A DNA stretch of 64,000 bases, from assembly GCA_009602725.1 (NCBI GenBank), contig WELB01000062.1, positions 497,325 to 561,324 on the forward strand, written 5' to 3'. Positions 1-12,365 of this stretch are shown piece by piece. The notes under the pieces are model-generated. The model made no database searches. It was not told the origin of the DNA and saw only the letters and a list, made by a program, of their open reading frames with translations. This DNA comes from Spirogloea muscicola (Eukaryota > Streptophyta > Zygnematophyceae > Spirogloeales > Spirogloeaceae). Position 1 is the stretch's first letter; every line of letters begins with the position of its first letter. A program made the position numbers and the translations under genes.

Positions 1-1332
<1,332 letters not shown>

Positions 1333-2519
1333 ACAGCACATGAGAATCAAGCACATGGAGTTTGAAGAGTCCTGCAGCATCTCTTCTGGGCCAAATTGGC
1401 AACTGTACTTTTCCATTGTGTCAAACATATTGTAGAGGATTCAAAATCTCAAAGCTCAAAATCAATACAGGATGAAGTCCAGATTGCGGAGGCACCCAAC
1501 GAGGTTTAGAAGGTGTCAACATGACCCTTGGAGCTCTTCTGATTTGCACAGCTTGCAAGGGCTGTGGCAGGATCGGCATGCTGGACATGATTATGCATTT
1601 TCAAGCCGCGTGTTGGCACCACGTTACAATCTTTGTGACATCCATAGGCCTGTCAAAGTTGCAACCGACTTAAACTCCCCATTATGCTGATGGAGCTTGG
1701 TCCCTTTCGTTTGTTAGACACTTCCTCAACCGTATTCCGCGACATGGCATGTGCTCCATTGATTGCAATTGCCTCAGCTTGGGTGAAGGACCTGCTGGAG
1801 TATCTCATGCGTCATGGTCGTTGCTTGCCTGTGTATCCATGATGTCACTGGACCCGCTTACAGACGGGAGGGCCTTCAAAATCACAAGCAGCAGCAACTC
1901 TTATGCACATTTGCAGCAACAACTGGATCTGTATAAACATATATATCAATATAACAAAGTATAGATTGCAAAGCTGTGCTAGCACAGCTTTGCAAATACT
2001 CTCTGACGCTCCAGGTGACTGTCACTGCCAGCCTCAAGGCAATAGTAGCAGGACTAGCAGGACAGCTTGGAGCAAGCATTGTTGTGATATGACTATGGCT
2101 GCTCGTAATCTATAAGTAAACCTTGCCTGAGTGACCGATGCACACTGTAAGGTAAATTGCAGTGACTCTGTCAGACTGCGTATCACTGTGGCACCTAGCT
2201 TAAGCCAGTTTCAAAGCACGAGATGCTCAGTCCCTGCTAATCGAATATTCCTAATTAGTTGGTCAACCAGCTCACCGGATACCTTTGAATGATCTTATGA
2301 TTCTAGACAATGTATGTATGTGATGTAATGTAGGGTAATGATTGTATCTAATGCATGTAGGGTAATGTACGTCCTCTCGTCAATTCCAGTTCTCCTCCTT
2401 CCTCTTGCAGGTGACCAAGCCTGCAACTGGCCCAGTATATCTTGTACAATCATACAGAGAAACTGTCACTAAGTGCTGGATGACAGCACACGGAGAGGTT
2501 TGTGTAGATGTGCAGTCCC
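1333..2519. other. Intergenic space between two convergent genes
   Basis: This holds the 3' ends of TAF13 and of the permease. No further ORF resembles a protein I know. It contains a perfect palindrome at 1966-1995 and, around 2310-2370, a degenerate repeat of the unit GTAGGGTAATG. The rest looks like ordinary non-coding sequence. Confidence 0.6.
1966..1995. repeat. 30-bp perfect palindrome
   Basis: The half-site TTGCAAAGCTGTGCT is followed immediately by its exact reverse complement, with no spacer. It lies midway between the converging stop codons. As RNA it would form a 15-bp stem, fewer paired bases once a loop opens. It could act as a terminator-like hairpin or be the relic of a very short inverted-repeat element; the sequence alone does not decide. 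Confidence 0.85.
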
Positions 2520-5500
2520 TCATGTCATGACTTGCTTGACAGGTTGGAAATTATTGCCCTTGGACATTGACATGTCGATGTTGCGCACAGGGCCGTGGAA
2601 CCATTTGCGTGCATCAAGTGCAAACCAAAGCAGCGCGCCCGCAAGGACAAGGCCAGAGGCTGCAGGCAAGCCAAACGTCAATGAGAGAGGGCCTTCGTGC
2701 ACATGAGATCCAAGGTGATACTTAGAAACAAAAGACCGCAAGTGCAAGTTGGAGATGGACAGATGCTTGGTATGCATGCATTGGCAGAAACTCTTAAGCC
2801 GATAGATGCCATATTTACATGCACATTGTGCTTGATCAGCTCCCTGCTTCAAGACGTGAGGGCAGCTCATCCCAGCAGCTCGGCAAGTGGTAAAACAGCA
2901 AGCAACTGATAGCTCACCAATCGGCCCATAGTTGTAGTTGTTCCACGTAACAGGATATGTGAGCGGAACCATGAAGATGCCACAAGTATAAACAATGTAG
3001 CAGAGTGAGATGAAGCACAGCGGCTTGCTGAAGGCACCCAGATGAAACGGACCCCTGTTGAAGTCTTCATTGGGAAGAATGAGTCGGAAGAAGATGGGCA
3101 CGCCATATGTCCCCACCCATGCGATTGTAGCCACACTGACAATTGCGTTGAACGCTACCGTCGTACTGCTCATGAAGTACAATGACGTACAATGAATGTC
3201 ATTGCTCAATTTAAAGACTCTGTTTGCTAGCTGCACCCCTCTCCCTGTCTGCACCTTTCTGACCCAACTCTGTTAGTGAAGCATGTGCAAATTCTCCAAT
3301 CCGCAAAGTCGAACCTTGTGATGGCATAAACGGAAATGCGAAGAGAAGTACCCAAGCCAAACAGCTACTTCCTAGCAGACAACTACTTCCATATAACATG
3401 CAATGCAAAAGCAGTAAGAATGAGAAGAACTGTGGAGTACCCAAAATTAGGAAGACAGATAAGGGTGCAGATTAATGCCACTAGCCATGCTGCATATACA
3501 GGAACCTGTGCCTTGTTGAGCTTTCTCCACAACCAGGAAGCAGGCATAGCCCCATCACGCGAAGTAGCATAAAGGGCTCTTGCAGCAGCCAATACTCCGC
3601 CAACACCTGACTCCATGAGCCATGGAGATTTTTAAGATCTGACAGGTGTGAAGGTATGCAAGAGCCTTAGCTCCAGAAGGAAATCTTCTGGATGAGGATG
3701 AGAAGCTGCTGATTGACGACTCAATGCTAGACTTTCCAGGCACCTTCACAGCCAACCTAATCTTGTGTTGTGGCTGTTGAGTATGATATACAATGTAATA
3801 GTAGGATGCTTTGAGCATGGACACCTGAGTGTGATACACAATGTAATAGTAGGATGCTTTGAGCATGAACACCTGATGCATAAAATGGTATGACCATGAG
3901 AATAAGAAAGACGTAGGCCCCTGCTCCAGATCCATAACGGCCATGGAAGGCGTCATAGAGTATTTGTGCTGGAGGATAGAGGCCTCGAGTCTCGTTTGCG
4001 GGGTCAAAAAGGTCCGCCCAGTAACCCTATTTGAGGCAACAAAGTCCACAGTGGTTTGTAGTGTCACAGATTAGAGAGGACAGAGATACTTTAGGAACTA
4101 CCACTCCTCTGGCTGACCTTGTATCACAACTATGGTCTTCACAGCACTAGTATCGACGGCCTGCATATCCAAAGGTGACTGTACTGTCTCGGCCGGATGC
4201 GTTGAGAAGGTAAAGTAAGGCAATCAGCTGAGACTCAAGTCATAGTAAGAGGAGCTACCTGAATGCTGAAAGTGAAGGCATTCAGGAGGGCATAGCCAAG
4301 AACAAGTTCCACAAAGATGGATGTCATGATGGCTTTGGGGCCTGCTGACGCAGCGTTCTTAGTCTCCTCTGTGACATGTGCAGATGAGTCATAGCCAAAG
4401 AAACAAAATTGGGGAAGAAGCATTGCAAAGAGGAAATTGATGCCGGTGTTGGAGACACCTGCATGTAGCAGGCATAAGGTACACATGGCTTGTCAGAAGG
4501 AAGTCGAACGGATCCATGCAAGTGCATAAAGCCTACAATAGCTGCTATTGTCTGAAGCGACCCCTGCTGCTCGATGCAGCTGTGTGTCAATGTACCATCA
4601 TTCTTCAATGGGGCCAGAATCTGCCATTTTGGGCAGTCATTTGAACAGATGGCTGTCAGAAGATACAATAATTTGAAGAGGATGATAGACCACCTGTTAC
4701 AATGGCTGAGTCCTCATAGTGGAAATAGACATATGAAGCCTTTTGAGTGGTGCGAGCCACCAATGGCAGCATAATAACCTGTGGAAGAGCTCTCCTTGAC
4801 TGACTTTTATGACCAATCTGTGCTGATGTCCTTATCTGAAGGTCTATTGCAAGACTGAGCAATTGAAGCCTTTTAGATGCTTCAAAAGAAACTTCACATG
4901 CTCCAGGAGACAGTTAATGTGCTTGCGCTGAAAGCAGCGCACGAGCAAGTTGCGTCAAGAGACTCCTCTTTCAGGGGTAAAGTTGACATTTACCAGGGCA
5001 GCGGTGTAGACAATATTAAAGTACACAAAGAAAGTGGTGAAAAGTGACACCATCTTGATGGACAGCGTGTTCAAGGCAGCCCACTGGATCTCCAGCGACA
5101 TGAATATCAGAAAGAATAGCCACTTTGGAGCGAAGTAACCTCCATTCTTGTTGGTGCCAGTTGTTAGGAGGATAATCTGCTGAATGATTTGGGTAGCTAA
5201 AGACAGCAACAATACAGTCAGTCAGCTGTCGTGTCAAGCTGTCAATGCTCCCTTATCTGCGTTGCACTAAGGAGAAGTCGGGGAGTGGGAGTTCCGCGAG
5301 AAGAGGCCATCTCTTGAGAGACAGCATAGGTTTTGTAGCAAATTCTTAAGAAGCATAAGATGTCATGGCCAATGCAGATTGTGTGGACGCCTAGGTTCAA
5401 GGCTGCTGGAATGCGCAGAAATTATGGGGGCTAGCTTGGGTGATATGATTACCAGGGAATGCTACAGAAGCACTTCCAACGACAAGTGCAATGACTTCAA

Positions 5501-6381
5501 ACCAAGCCGTGACCCAGGAGACGAGTGGCTTCCACTTATGCGGAGCCATAGAAGCAGCCCAGAAATACAAGGAGCCCGTGGTCTGCACTCAGGAAGATCG
5601 AGGTGTAATATCAAGGTGACAGTTGTTCAGCCATTTGCTGGCTGCTTCTGAGGAATCCCTGTTGCGGTAGGAGGAGCTCAAAGAGTTGCAGTATGTGCAG
5701 CCTCATTATAGCAAAGTAAGCAGATGCACACATCTCAGCTGCTTGACTACCCTCTTGTGCCTCCCTCAGGTGTGTCAGAAATACTATTGCACTGCACGGC
5801 AACCAGAGCATGAGCCTTACAGGGAATGACGAGCAGATCTCGGAGAGACACAAGCCGACGCAGATGGAGCATGCTGCAACTGGCCACCATGGCCACATGA
5901 CATTCTGAGGGCCACCATAGCTGATGGCAATGGCGTAGAAGGGAATGACAGTGATGTATGGGTTCATAACCGAAACAGAGACCGCCAGGATCTCAACGAA
6001 GTTCTGCAAATGGAGGCAACAGGCTGTCAGGGCCTCAAGTACTCGCTGATGCCCCGGGGAGTTGAGGAGTCCAAGGCTTGGTTGGAGTCACGACTAGTGA
6101 TGCAAGTGGATCCTCCTCATCTGCCTTGGTGTGTGACGCGTTCCGATCGATGGCCGTTGAGCTGGTTTGCACGGTGTCTGCTGCCTTTGTCTCGGCAAAA
6201 GGAGAGACAGATGAAGAAGGAAGACAGGAGGGAGGGTGTGCGCATGCTCTACCAGCTCGCGCCGGAGCTCCTGCTTGTAGCCGAGCTCGTTGAGGCGGAT
6301 CTCGCCGGGGTCCTTGACCCTGTCGGCCGGCTCGGCGGCCGGCTCGGTCTCAAAGGCGCCATTCCCCGTCCCGTATGCCAT
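2520..6381 (-). CDS. BAT1: BAT1-like amino-acid permease (APC superfamily)
   Basis: Polytopic membrane transporter related to plant bidirectional amino-acid transporter BAT1/GABP. Proposed exons in gene order: 6381-6253, 6003-5821, 5582-5453, 5196-4994, 4778-4694, 4458-4259, about 4178-4128, 4026-3873, 3606-3441, 3165-2918 and 2692-2520. Together they give about 573 residues. The frame is consistent at every junction; exon 7 is the least certain. Family signatures in order are LNELGYKQELRREL near the N-terminus, LSEICSSFPTTGSLYFWAA, FGYDSSAHVTEETKNA, YATSRDGAMPASWLW, FNAIVSVATIAWVGTYGVP and the C-terminal FALDARKWFHGPV. The start is the ATG at 6381, read MAYGTGNGAFE, directly before the conserved motif. 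Most exons encode hydrophobic helices, as expected for the usual 12-helix fold. Substrate (amino acids, GABA or polyamines) cannot be read from sequence. Retroelement tails begin about 270 bp upstream of the start. Confidence 0.9.
3779..3873. repeat. Short tandem duplication at an exon-intron border
   Basis: Two copies of a unit of about 50 bp, containing AATGTAATAGTAGGATGCTT, lie side by side at the 3' edge of permease exon 8. On the gene strand each copy carries a GTGTTCATGC or GTGTCCATGC sequence, so the splice donor itself appears duplicated. Copies differ at only a few bases, suggesting a recent event. Confidence 0.8.
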
Positions 6382-6639
6382 GGTGGAAGTCCCCGGGAGG
6401 CGGCCGGCTGGCGGAGAGCAGCGCGCCAGGCACGGCGTCAGAGCCCCGACGGCGGCGCGGCGGCGAGGCGGGCGCCAGGCGCGGTGCCGCAGCGGCGGCG
6501 GGGCGCTCTACCACTCGGTGCAGCGGGCCGGGCTGTGCTCTGCGTCCCCAACGGGGTGTCAACAGGCTTGCCTTCCGTACTTGGCCACTCTGGCTCTCTA
6601 CCACTCAACACACTCCATTCTGGTACTGGCCCGCTCTCG

Positions 6640-6835
6640 CCTCGCGCCGGCCATTCCGAGAGAAGAGCGCGCCCATAGAAAAGAGCAAGCGCGGCCAGAT
6701 GAACTGGTGGCTGGGAGAGGCCAGCCCAAAAGAATGGACAAGGTCTGAAGGAGTCGGTCGAGAAAAGAGGGGCTGGCAAAGTCCAAAAAAGAGTGGACAA
6801 TGTCCAAAGCCAAAGCAAGAGGAGCCGGAGAAAGG
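6640..6835 (-). mobile_element. Two retroelement 3' tails
   Basis: Read on the minus strand, two tail modules follow one another. One has the loop GGCTGG-CCTCTC-CCAGCC preceded by CCTTGTCCATTC. The other, about 6755-6830, is preceded by GGCTTTGGACATTGTCCA and carries a slightly degenerate GGCTGGC stem with CCTCTTTTCT. No body sequence is joined to them. They lie about 270 bp upstream of the permease start codon. Confidence 0.65.
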
Positions 6836-6923
6836 AATTCCGAGGCCCTCGCCCCCGCTGAAGGAGTTTTTTTTAAGGAGCATCCTCTTCCCTCCGCCCC
6901 CCACTCACAAAGAGCCACACTCT

Positions 6924-6944
6924 GAGAGAGAGAGAGAGAGAGAG
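6924..6944. repeat. (GA)n microsatellite
   Basis: An uninterrupted GA dinucleotide run of about 21 bases between element fragments. Confidence 0.9.
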
Positions 6945-7104
6945 CGTCCAAGAGCGTCCTGAATTACGATTTGCCTCCCTTTCATCATGCACCCCTCGCC
7001 GTCTCCACGAATTCCCGGCTCCTTTACACCTCGATCATTCACCGGTGGGCTGGCCGATCACAGCCATCGCCCTCTCTCACTGAAGCGTCATTATTTCCTT
7101 TCCC

Positions 7105-7180
7105 CAGCCCACGCCCTTTTTCTTTTCTGGGCTGCCTTTGCTAGCCCCTCTTCTCTCAGGGCGCGCCATTCTCTGTGAAA
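7105..7180 (+). mobile_element. Degenerate tail, GCCAGCCCCTCTTCTC type
   Basis: The module GGGCTGCCTTTGCTAGCCCC followed by TCTTCTCTCAGGGCGCGCC matches, with several mismatches, the better-preserved copies at 27502-27560 and 29435-29490. It is a tail without recognisable body. Confidence 0.6.
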
Positions 7181-7226
7181 AAAAGAAAAGGCTGCTTCAT
7201 CTCCATCATCAAGAAAGAGAGAAGTC

Positions 7227-7760
7227 GCGCAGAGCGCACGAAATGAAAGGGAAGTGGCTCCCCCCATGGGGGCAAGGGCTGTGAAAAGCCAGCCCGAAAA
7301 GAATTGACAAAGGTTTCGAAGGGGCCATATGACGGAAGGGGCCCAAAAAAAAGAGGCTATGGCAGAACGGGTGGAGGATGGACCACTCAGGTTGGCCAGC
7401 CGCGGCTCCCGCCGGGGCTGGGGGGAGCCCGCCGGCCCCGTGGCCAGGACCCACGGGGGAGGAGGCGGCGGCCCCCGTCCCACGTGGGCCCCGCGGTGGC
7501 CAATGCCCTGCGTGTCCTGCCCGTGGGCCGAGCTCCGCCCCATGACTGGCCGCCCCAGCCCCGTGGCTTCCGGTGATCGCGGGTCCCATCCCGGGAATCT
7601 CAGCCGGCCCGATCGCAGCCGCACAAGGCTGCTTGTGCCCCATCCGACGGCGCCGCCCTGCAGCTCGCCACGCGGCGCGGAGGCGCAAGCCCCGCCGCCG
7701 AGCTAGTGGGAGTGCGACCCTGCGCCCCGCCTGGCCTCGACTATCCCCTCCCACGTGACG
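7227..7760 (-). mobile_element. Truncated retroelement copy, family A
   Basis: On the minus strand the copy ends with the family A tail: GAACC or similar, TTCTTTTCGGGCTGGC, stem-loop, CCCCCATGGGGGGAGCC, CACTTC at 7251. The upstream 3' UTR includes the family's CATCCT-CCACCCG-TTCTGCC stretch (7340-7400). The GC-rich part 7400-7760 has no domain I recognise; it may be element body or unrelated. A short SINE-head-like piece (GCGCACGAAATGAAAGGG) abuts the tail. Confidence 0.55.
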
Positions 7761-8029
7761 ACGTGCACGACGTGTGCACAGGCTTCCAACCGACGTGGGC
7801 TGGCCGGCAGCCTAATTTAAGGTTTTTCCACGTCGTGTGTCAGACGCCTGTTTGCAGCTAGCTCAGGCTCATGCATCAAGAGAAAAGGAAACAGCTCTCC
7901 CACATTGACAGCAGTTGATGTGAGAGGCCAGTCCAAAACAATGGACAAGGGTCAAAAGAGGTCATGCTTTGCACCAGAAAGCCGGGTCGAGCCTTAGCTG
8001 GTCGCACAAGGGCTTGTTCATTGCCGTCC

Positions 8030-8165
8030 GGTATTCGGGCATCAATCAGCGACCTTCTGTGCGCTGACTCTTGGTTCCTGAGCGGGATCAGCTTAGCGGC
8101 AGATGATGTACATGTGTCAAGATGCTTGCCTTCGTACTTTTTGCCACTCAGGCCCTCCATCTTTT
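8030..8165 (+). repeat. Dispersed repeat, inverted partner at 11983-12105
   Basis: This segment contains GACTCTTGGTTCCTGAGCGG and GATGTACATGTGTCAA. The minus strand of 11983-12105 carries the same order of blocks with moderate divergence. It contains an ORF-end-like ACTC-TGGTT-CTGA motif, so it is probably the end of a related element family together with its 3' UTR. Confidence 0.6.
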
Positions 8166-8199
8166 GTGATGAAAGACGTCTTCACCTCGACACCACTTT

Positions 8200-8897
8200 T
8201 CCTGAATGAATTTTGGAGTGAGTGCCAAAACAATTTTACCTTTCCGGCTGCCTCCCCTGGCGTGGCAGCCTGGCTCTGCGCGCACCCCCTGTACGACGCC
8301 TTCAGGATGCCGGATGAACTCTTCCGTACGGCCACCCATCGCCTGTTGGGTCTCCCCCCGCCCTCTGCTTGGCGTGCTGCAGTGTGAGTGTGGGGAGCGG
8401 TCGACGGACCCGGCGGTGCTGGCGGCGCATATCCTCCGCTGCGCCACTGGAGGCGAACATACAGCTGCTCACGACCTCCTCCGAGATGCAATGTTCGGCA
8501 TCTTCCACGATGGCCAGGCTTGCACGGCGCGCTGTGTCCCGCAGGCGCGGTGAGCCGGCTGACTTCAACGCCGCTGGCTCGTGGGCTCAGGTGTATCGTA
8601 TGCGCTTGTCCGTCTCCCTCCAGCGGTCCATGGCCCACGCCTTGCATCTGCGTGCTGGCCGTGCTCTCGCTGCGGCCTCCGGCTTTCGTCAGGGGGATAG
8701 TTTACCGGCAGCTAGTCTGTCGGATGTGAGGCTCCTCACTCGTAACTACTAAGTGGTCCATCCTCCCCCGTTCTGCCATAGCCTCTTCAGGCCCCGCAGT
8801 CGCTGCTTAGCTCGTAGTTTGGCCCCTTCGAACCTTGTCAATTCTTTTCGGGCTGGCTTCTCACAGCCCTTGCCCCCATTGGGAGAGCCACTTCTTC
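8200..8897 (+). mobile_element. 5'-truncated retroelement copy, family A
   Basis: The translated remains show the C-terminal part of a reverse-transcriptase-type polyprotein: HRLLGLPPP, a C-E-C-G ... H-I-L-R-C-x-x-G-G Cys/His knuckle, then AAHDLLRDAMFGI. Further on come the common end block MRLSVSLQRSMAHALHLRA and SLPAASLSDVRLLTRNY with its stop near 8752. A 3' UTR of about 95 bp leads to the stem-loop GGGCTGGC..ACAGCCC at about 8850 and the terminal GAGAGCCACTTCTTC. The catalytic RT region is absent, so the copy is a fossil. The class (LINE-like) is inferred from 5' truncation and lack of terminal repeats. Confidence 0.75.
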
Positions 8898-8956
8898 CAG
8901 GAGGCCGGATACACGGTGGCCATGGAGAATACGTCGTTCATGCCAATCCTCCAGAT

Positions 8957-9190
8957 GAAGGGCTCGCCCATTGAGGATAGAGGCTGGAAAAAGCCAGCCC
9001 AAAAAAGAATGAACACTGGACGAGAAGGGGCCAGGGGAAGTACGAAGAACAACAAGCACAAAAAAGAAACGAAGCAGCTACGAAGCACTCAGTAACCCCT
9101 GCTAAGCAGCCTCAGGTCAGAGAGACTGGGTTCCTGGAAGCGGGTCCCCTGGTCCAGAGGGCCGACGGGCTCCACACGCGCCGCGTCGAC
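8957..9190 (-). mobile_element. Truncated retroelement copy, family C
   Basis: On the minus strand an ORF end rich in Ser/Leu (…LSRG-type) near 9115-9175 is followed by a 3' UTR with TTCGTAGCTGC and CCTGGCCCCTTCTCGTCC. The tail is GGGCTGGCTTTTTCCAGCC at about 8985-9005, then CTCAATGGGCGAGCCCTTC at 8957. It lies back to back with the plus-strand family A copy that follows. Confidence 0.7.
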
Positions 9191-9815
9191 CTGGTCGTCT
9201 ACGCCGGGCGGCGGCGCGCATCATCGCTGATGTGGTCACCACCGATGTGGTCGACCGCTTCAACTCGGGGCTCTCTGCCTTGCCTGGCCACGCTGCGGCG
9301 AAGGCCGCTCGCAGCAAGGCGGCCAAACACGCCGACCACCCGGTTGCAGATGAGTTCGTACCCCTGGCCGTGGACGTGCACGGGGCTCCCGGGTCTCAGT
9401 GGCTCGACCTGCTGGCCAGGCTTGCGCGGCACGCTGTGTCCCGCAGGCGCGGGGAGCCGGCTGACTTCAACGCCGCTGGCTCGTGGGCTCAGGTATATCG
9501 TATGCGTTTGTCCGTCTCCCTTCAGCGGTCCATGGCCCCCGCCTTGCATCTGCGTGCTGGCCGTGCTCTCGCTGCGGCCTCCGGCTTTCGTCAGGGGGAT
9601 ACTTTTCCGGCAGCTAGTCTGTCGGATTTGCGGCTCCTCACTCGTAACTACTGAGTAGTCCATCCTCCCCCGCTCTGACATAGCATCTTCAGGGCCCTTC
9701 GTAGCTGCTTAGCGCTTTTTGGGCCCCTCCATCATTTGGCCCCCTTCGAACCTTTGTCAATTCTTTTTCGGGCCCTTTTCACAGCCCTTGCCCCCATTGG
9801 GAGTGCCACTTCTTC
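9190..9815 (+). mobile_element. Family A retroelement copy with open C-terminal ORF
   Basis: An open frame of 140 codons at 9232-9654 carries the family's C-terminal region. It begins with VDRFNSGLSALPGHAAAKAA. Next is HPVADEFVPLAVDVHGAPG, a block resembling the acidic core seen after RT domains with a restriction-like nuclease. The common end SLQRSMAPALHLRAGRALAA ... SLSDLRLLTRNY-stop follows. The 3' UTR and tail run to about 9815. It is about 90 percent like the copy ending at 8752 over the shared part (visual estimate). The 5' part is missing, so the copy is dead. Confidence 0.75.
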
Positions 9816-9819
9816 TTTT

Positions 9820-10305
9820 ACCTTTTCAGACCTTGTCCATTTCTTTCGGCTGGCCTCTCCCAGCCATTGCCTTGAATTGGAAGTGCTGATTCTTTGGGGC
9901 TGGCTTTTCACAGCCACTGCTGTCAACCTGGAAGCGCTTTTCTCTTTTTGGTCTGGCCTTTCCCAGCCCATACCCTTTGTGGGTGAGCATTGTCCTTTCA
10001 TTGGGAGAGCCACTTCTTCTTTCTCTGACAGCCACCGCCCTCTGCTGAAAGCGTCCTTTCTTCTTTTCTCTAGGTCGCCCCCTTGGGTGCTGCCTCCGGG
10101 GTCCGTCAGGGCGAAGCTTCTCCGCCCTCTGATTATGCTTATTGTACTTGCTGACTAGAGGTTATTGAGCGCCTCTTGCTGACGTCTTGAAGAATGATGT
10201 CCTGCTTCTGACGCCACCCGGCCCTTTCAGACCTTGTACATTTCTTTGGGCTGGCCTCTCACAGCCATTGCCATGAAGTGGAAGAGCTGTTTTTTCTTCT
10301 AGGCC
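9820..10305 (+). mobile_element. Array of element tails without bodies
   Basis: Several tail modules follow one another in the same orientation. They start near 9849 (TCGGCTGGCCTCTCCCAGCC), 9898 (GGGCTGGCTTTTCACAGCC), 9951 (GTCTGGCCTTTCCCAGCCC) and 10248 (GGGCTGGCCTCTCACAGCC). Each is followed by 20-30 bases ending in a TTCT-rich stretch. Between them there is little except short UTR-like pieces (CCTTGTCCATTTC, CCTTGTACATTTC). Each module belongs to a different subfamily. Confidence 0.65.
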
Positions 10306-10379
10306 GCAATTACAACAAAACGAGCCTAGGACGTAAGTATGCATGTCTGGGGACCACTCTGTGCATACTTAGGGACGTC

Positions 10380-11400
10380 TTCGATTGCCAACACGAATAG
10401 GATGTCGCAACAATGGCCATCATCGACAAACTTTCAGGAAGTGCTCAGAAAAGGGGAATGAGACCTTCAAGCAAGAGCCCGTCTTGGCCCCAGTGGCAAA
10501 CCAATCGAGGAGCTTTTGCGAGGACTGTTGACGTTGAAGTCAACTACCAGGAAAGAAGGTGTCCTATCACTTCCCCGCAAACAACAGGCTTCTGGACGAG
10601 CTGAAGATGCCATGTACTTCACGAGTATGGCCATTGCAGCGGGGATGTTGGAATGAAGATGGCCGATAACGTTAGAAAAGAGGCCGTTCTGCACTCCTGC
10701 CGGCACCCACAAACTGGTGATGGCCTTTGACCTCACCAAAGTCCTGCAAAAGTAGATGGGTTGCTGAGCGACTCTACCAGCTTCACTTGGTCTATCGTGA
10801 TATCCTCATTTTCTCATGCACGCCGGAGAAGCACGCCCAACATGTAGGCAACGTTCGAAGAAGACTTCCCAAGTGTCAGTACTGAACATCAAGTGGATTT
10901 GGGGTCAGGTGCACCCCGCCACATTGTCATCATTTCAGGTATATCACAAATTTCGACCAGATACAAGTGGGAGACAGGAGACATCAGGAGCTTCTCGACT
11001 CCGGCAAATGTCAAGGTAGTTCAGCGAGTATGCAACCTGCACCATCCAAGACCGCCTCATCTCCACCATATCTTTGTCGGGCATTCACAACATTTTCCAG
11101 AATGCCCTGGCGGGGTGACGCGAGCAGCCAATCACCGTATGACTGTGGAGATTAAAATGCTCACCGATGCCCAGGGTCGCGCTCTGAATGTTTCAGGTGT
11201 ACAATCTGGTGGAGGAACCACGGTGCACTAAATGACGTCATTGTCATGGAGGAGAGTACAAAGCATCGACCTACACTGGTGGTCACGTACGTGTTAGTGC
11301 AGACTTGAAGAAGTTGCAGCCCTGATTTGACTACCCCTGATGTGATCAACTCCGACCAGCCGCAATCGACACTTACGGCGTCCTGAGTCCTCCTTTCTAC
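10380..11400 (+). mobile_element. Fossil LTR-retroelement fragment, Ty3/gypsy-like
   Basis: Pieces of a Ty3/gypsy reverse transcriptase are recognisable. One resembles the block before the catalytic site (KLVMAFDLTK, around 10710-10740). Another resembles the Y-x-D-x-I-L-I-F-S block followed by TPEKHAQHV (around 10785-10845). Neither LTRs nor integrase can be delimited with confidence. The element is broken many times and looks old. Its borders are approximate. Confidence 0.5.
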
Positions 11401-12110
11401 ACCTTGTTTTGGGTTTTGGCAAGCTAGGATAACCTCAAACCAAGGATGTGCTTATGGCGGACTTGACAGCAGCATGTCTTGTTCTTGCGGGCCGTTATCT
11501 GGGACTTGTGACCTCCCGTCCGATATCAGGCATCCGTTGGCGGCCCCTATGTGCTGACCCGCGGCCACTGAGCGGGTCGATACAGCTGCAGGCGGCCTAT
11601 GCTCGCGAGACGTGCTGCTTGCCTGCTCATTTCTTACTGGGCTGCTAACCCCCTGCTCAATCTGGACGCTGTTACCCCGCGCGCGCAGGAGTGCCACTGC
11701 AGCGCCCGCGCCCGGCAGCGGGGCTACCACACACCGTCTGCCGCCTGCTGCGGCGTCGGCTCCGCCAGCGAGCTTCGTTCACCCAACAGCATCTCCGAAG
11801 TTCTCCCATCCGCAAGCTGCGTCCTTCCGAGGCGAAGGACTCTGCTGCCACCTCCAGAGGGTGAGGTTGCCTCTTCCTGCAACAACTATTTGCCCAATAA
11901 ACAGGATATTGCAAGGCTCAGATTGGCTCGCCCTAAGAAGAAGCGAGCTCTTCCAAAGGAACGGAGTGTGTATTGAGTGATGCAGGGCCTGAGTGGCCAA
12001 GTACAAAGGCAAGCACATTGACACATGTACATCACCTGCTGCAAAGCTGATCCGCTCAGTAACCACGAGTCAGCACGTGGTCGCTAACTGATGCCCGAAC
12101 ACCAGACCTC
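11401..12110. other. Unassigned repeat-rich spacer
   Basis: Open frames here are short and match nothing I recognise. The 3' part, 11983-12105, is the inverted partner of 8030-8165. The rest may be divergent element body. Confidence 0.4.
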
Positions 12111-12169
12111 CAAACGGGGCGAGGGCTGCGAAAAATCAGCCTGACAAGAGTTGACAGGGTCCCTTTTAT

Positions 12170-12365
12170 TTCCAGGAGACTAGTTTCTCCGAGCTGCGGC
12201 TGCTTAGTAGGGGTTACTTAGGGTTACGTAGGGTTACGTACTGATGGCTTTCCTGTGTCTTTTAGTGCTTTCCTGGCCCCATCGAACTAAGTTTAAGTTC
12301 ATTCTTCTCTTCGGGCTGGCCTCTTCAGCCACGGCTCTGTCCTGGAAGCGACCTTCTCTCCTTTC
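12170..12365 (+). mobile_element. Element remnant with ORF end and tail
   Basis: The translation FSELRLLSRGYL at about 12185-12225 matches the ORF end shared by all element families here. After a short UTR a tail follows: CTTCGGGCTGGCCTCTTCAG, then CTGTCCTGGAAGCGACCTTC, to about 12362. Only the last stretch of the element is left. Confidence 0.6.

Noticed and set aside
6010-6678. 222-codon plus-strand frame
   Set aside because: It is antisense to permease exons 1-2 and then enters repeat sequence; no domain is visible.
10893-11231. A 112-codon frame in the gypsy-like region as a host gene
   Set aside because: It lies in the fossil LTR-retroelement stretch and shows no similarity beyond that context.
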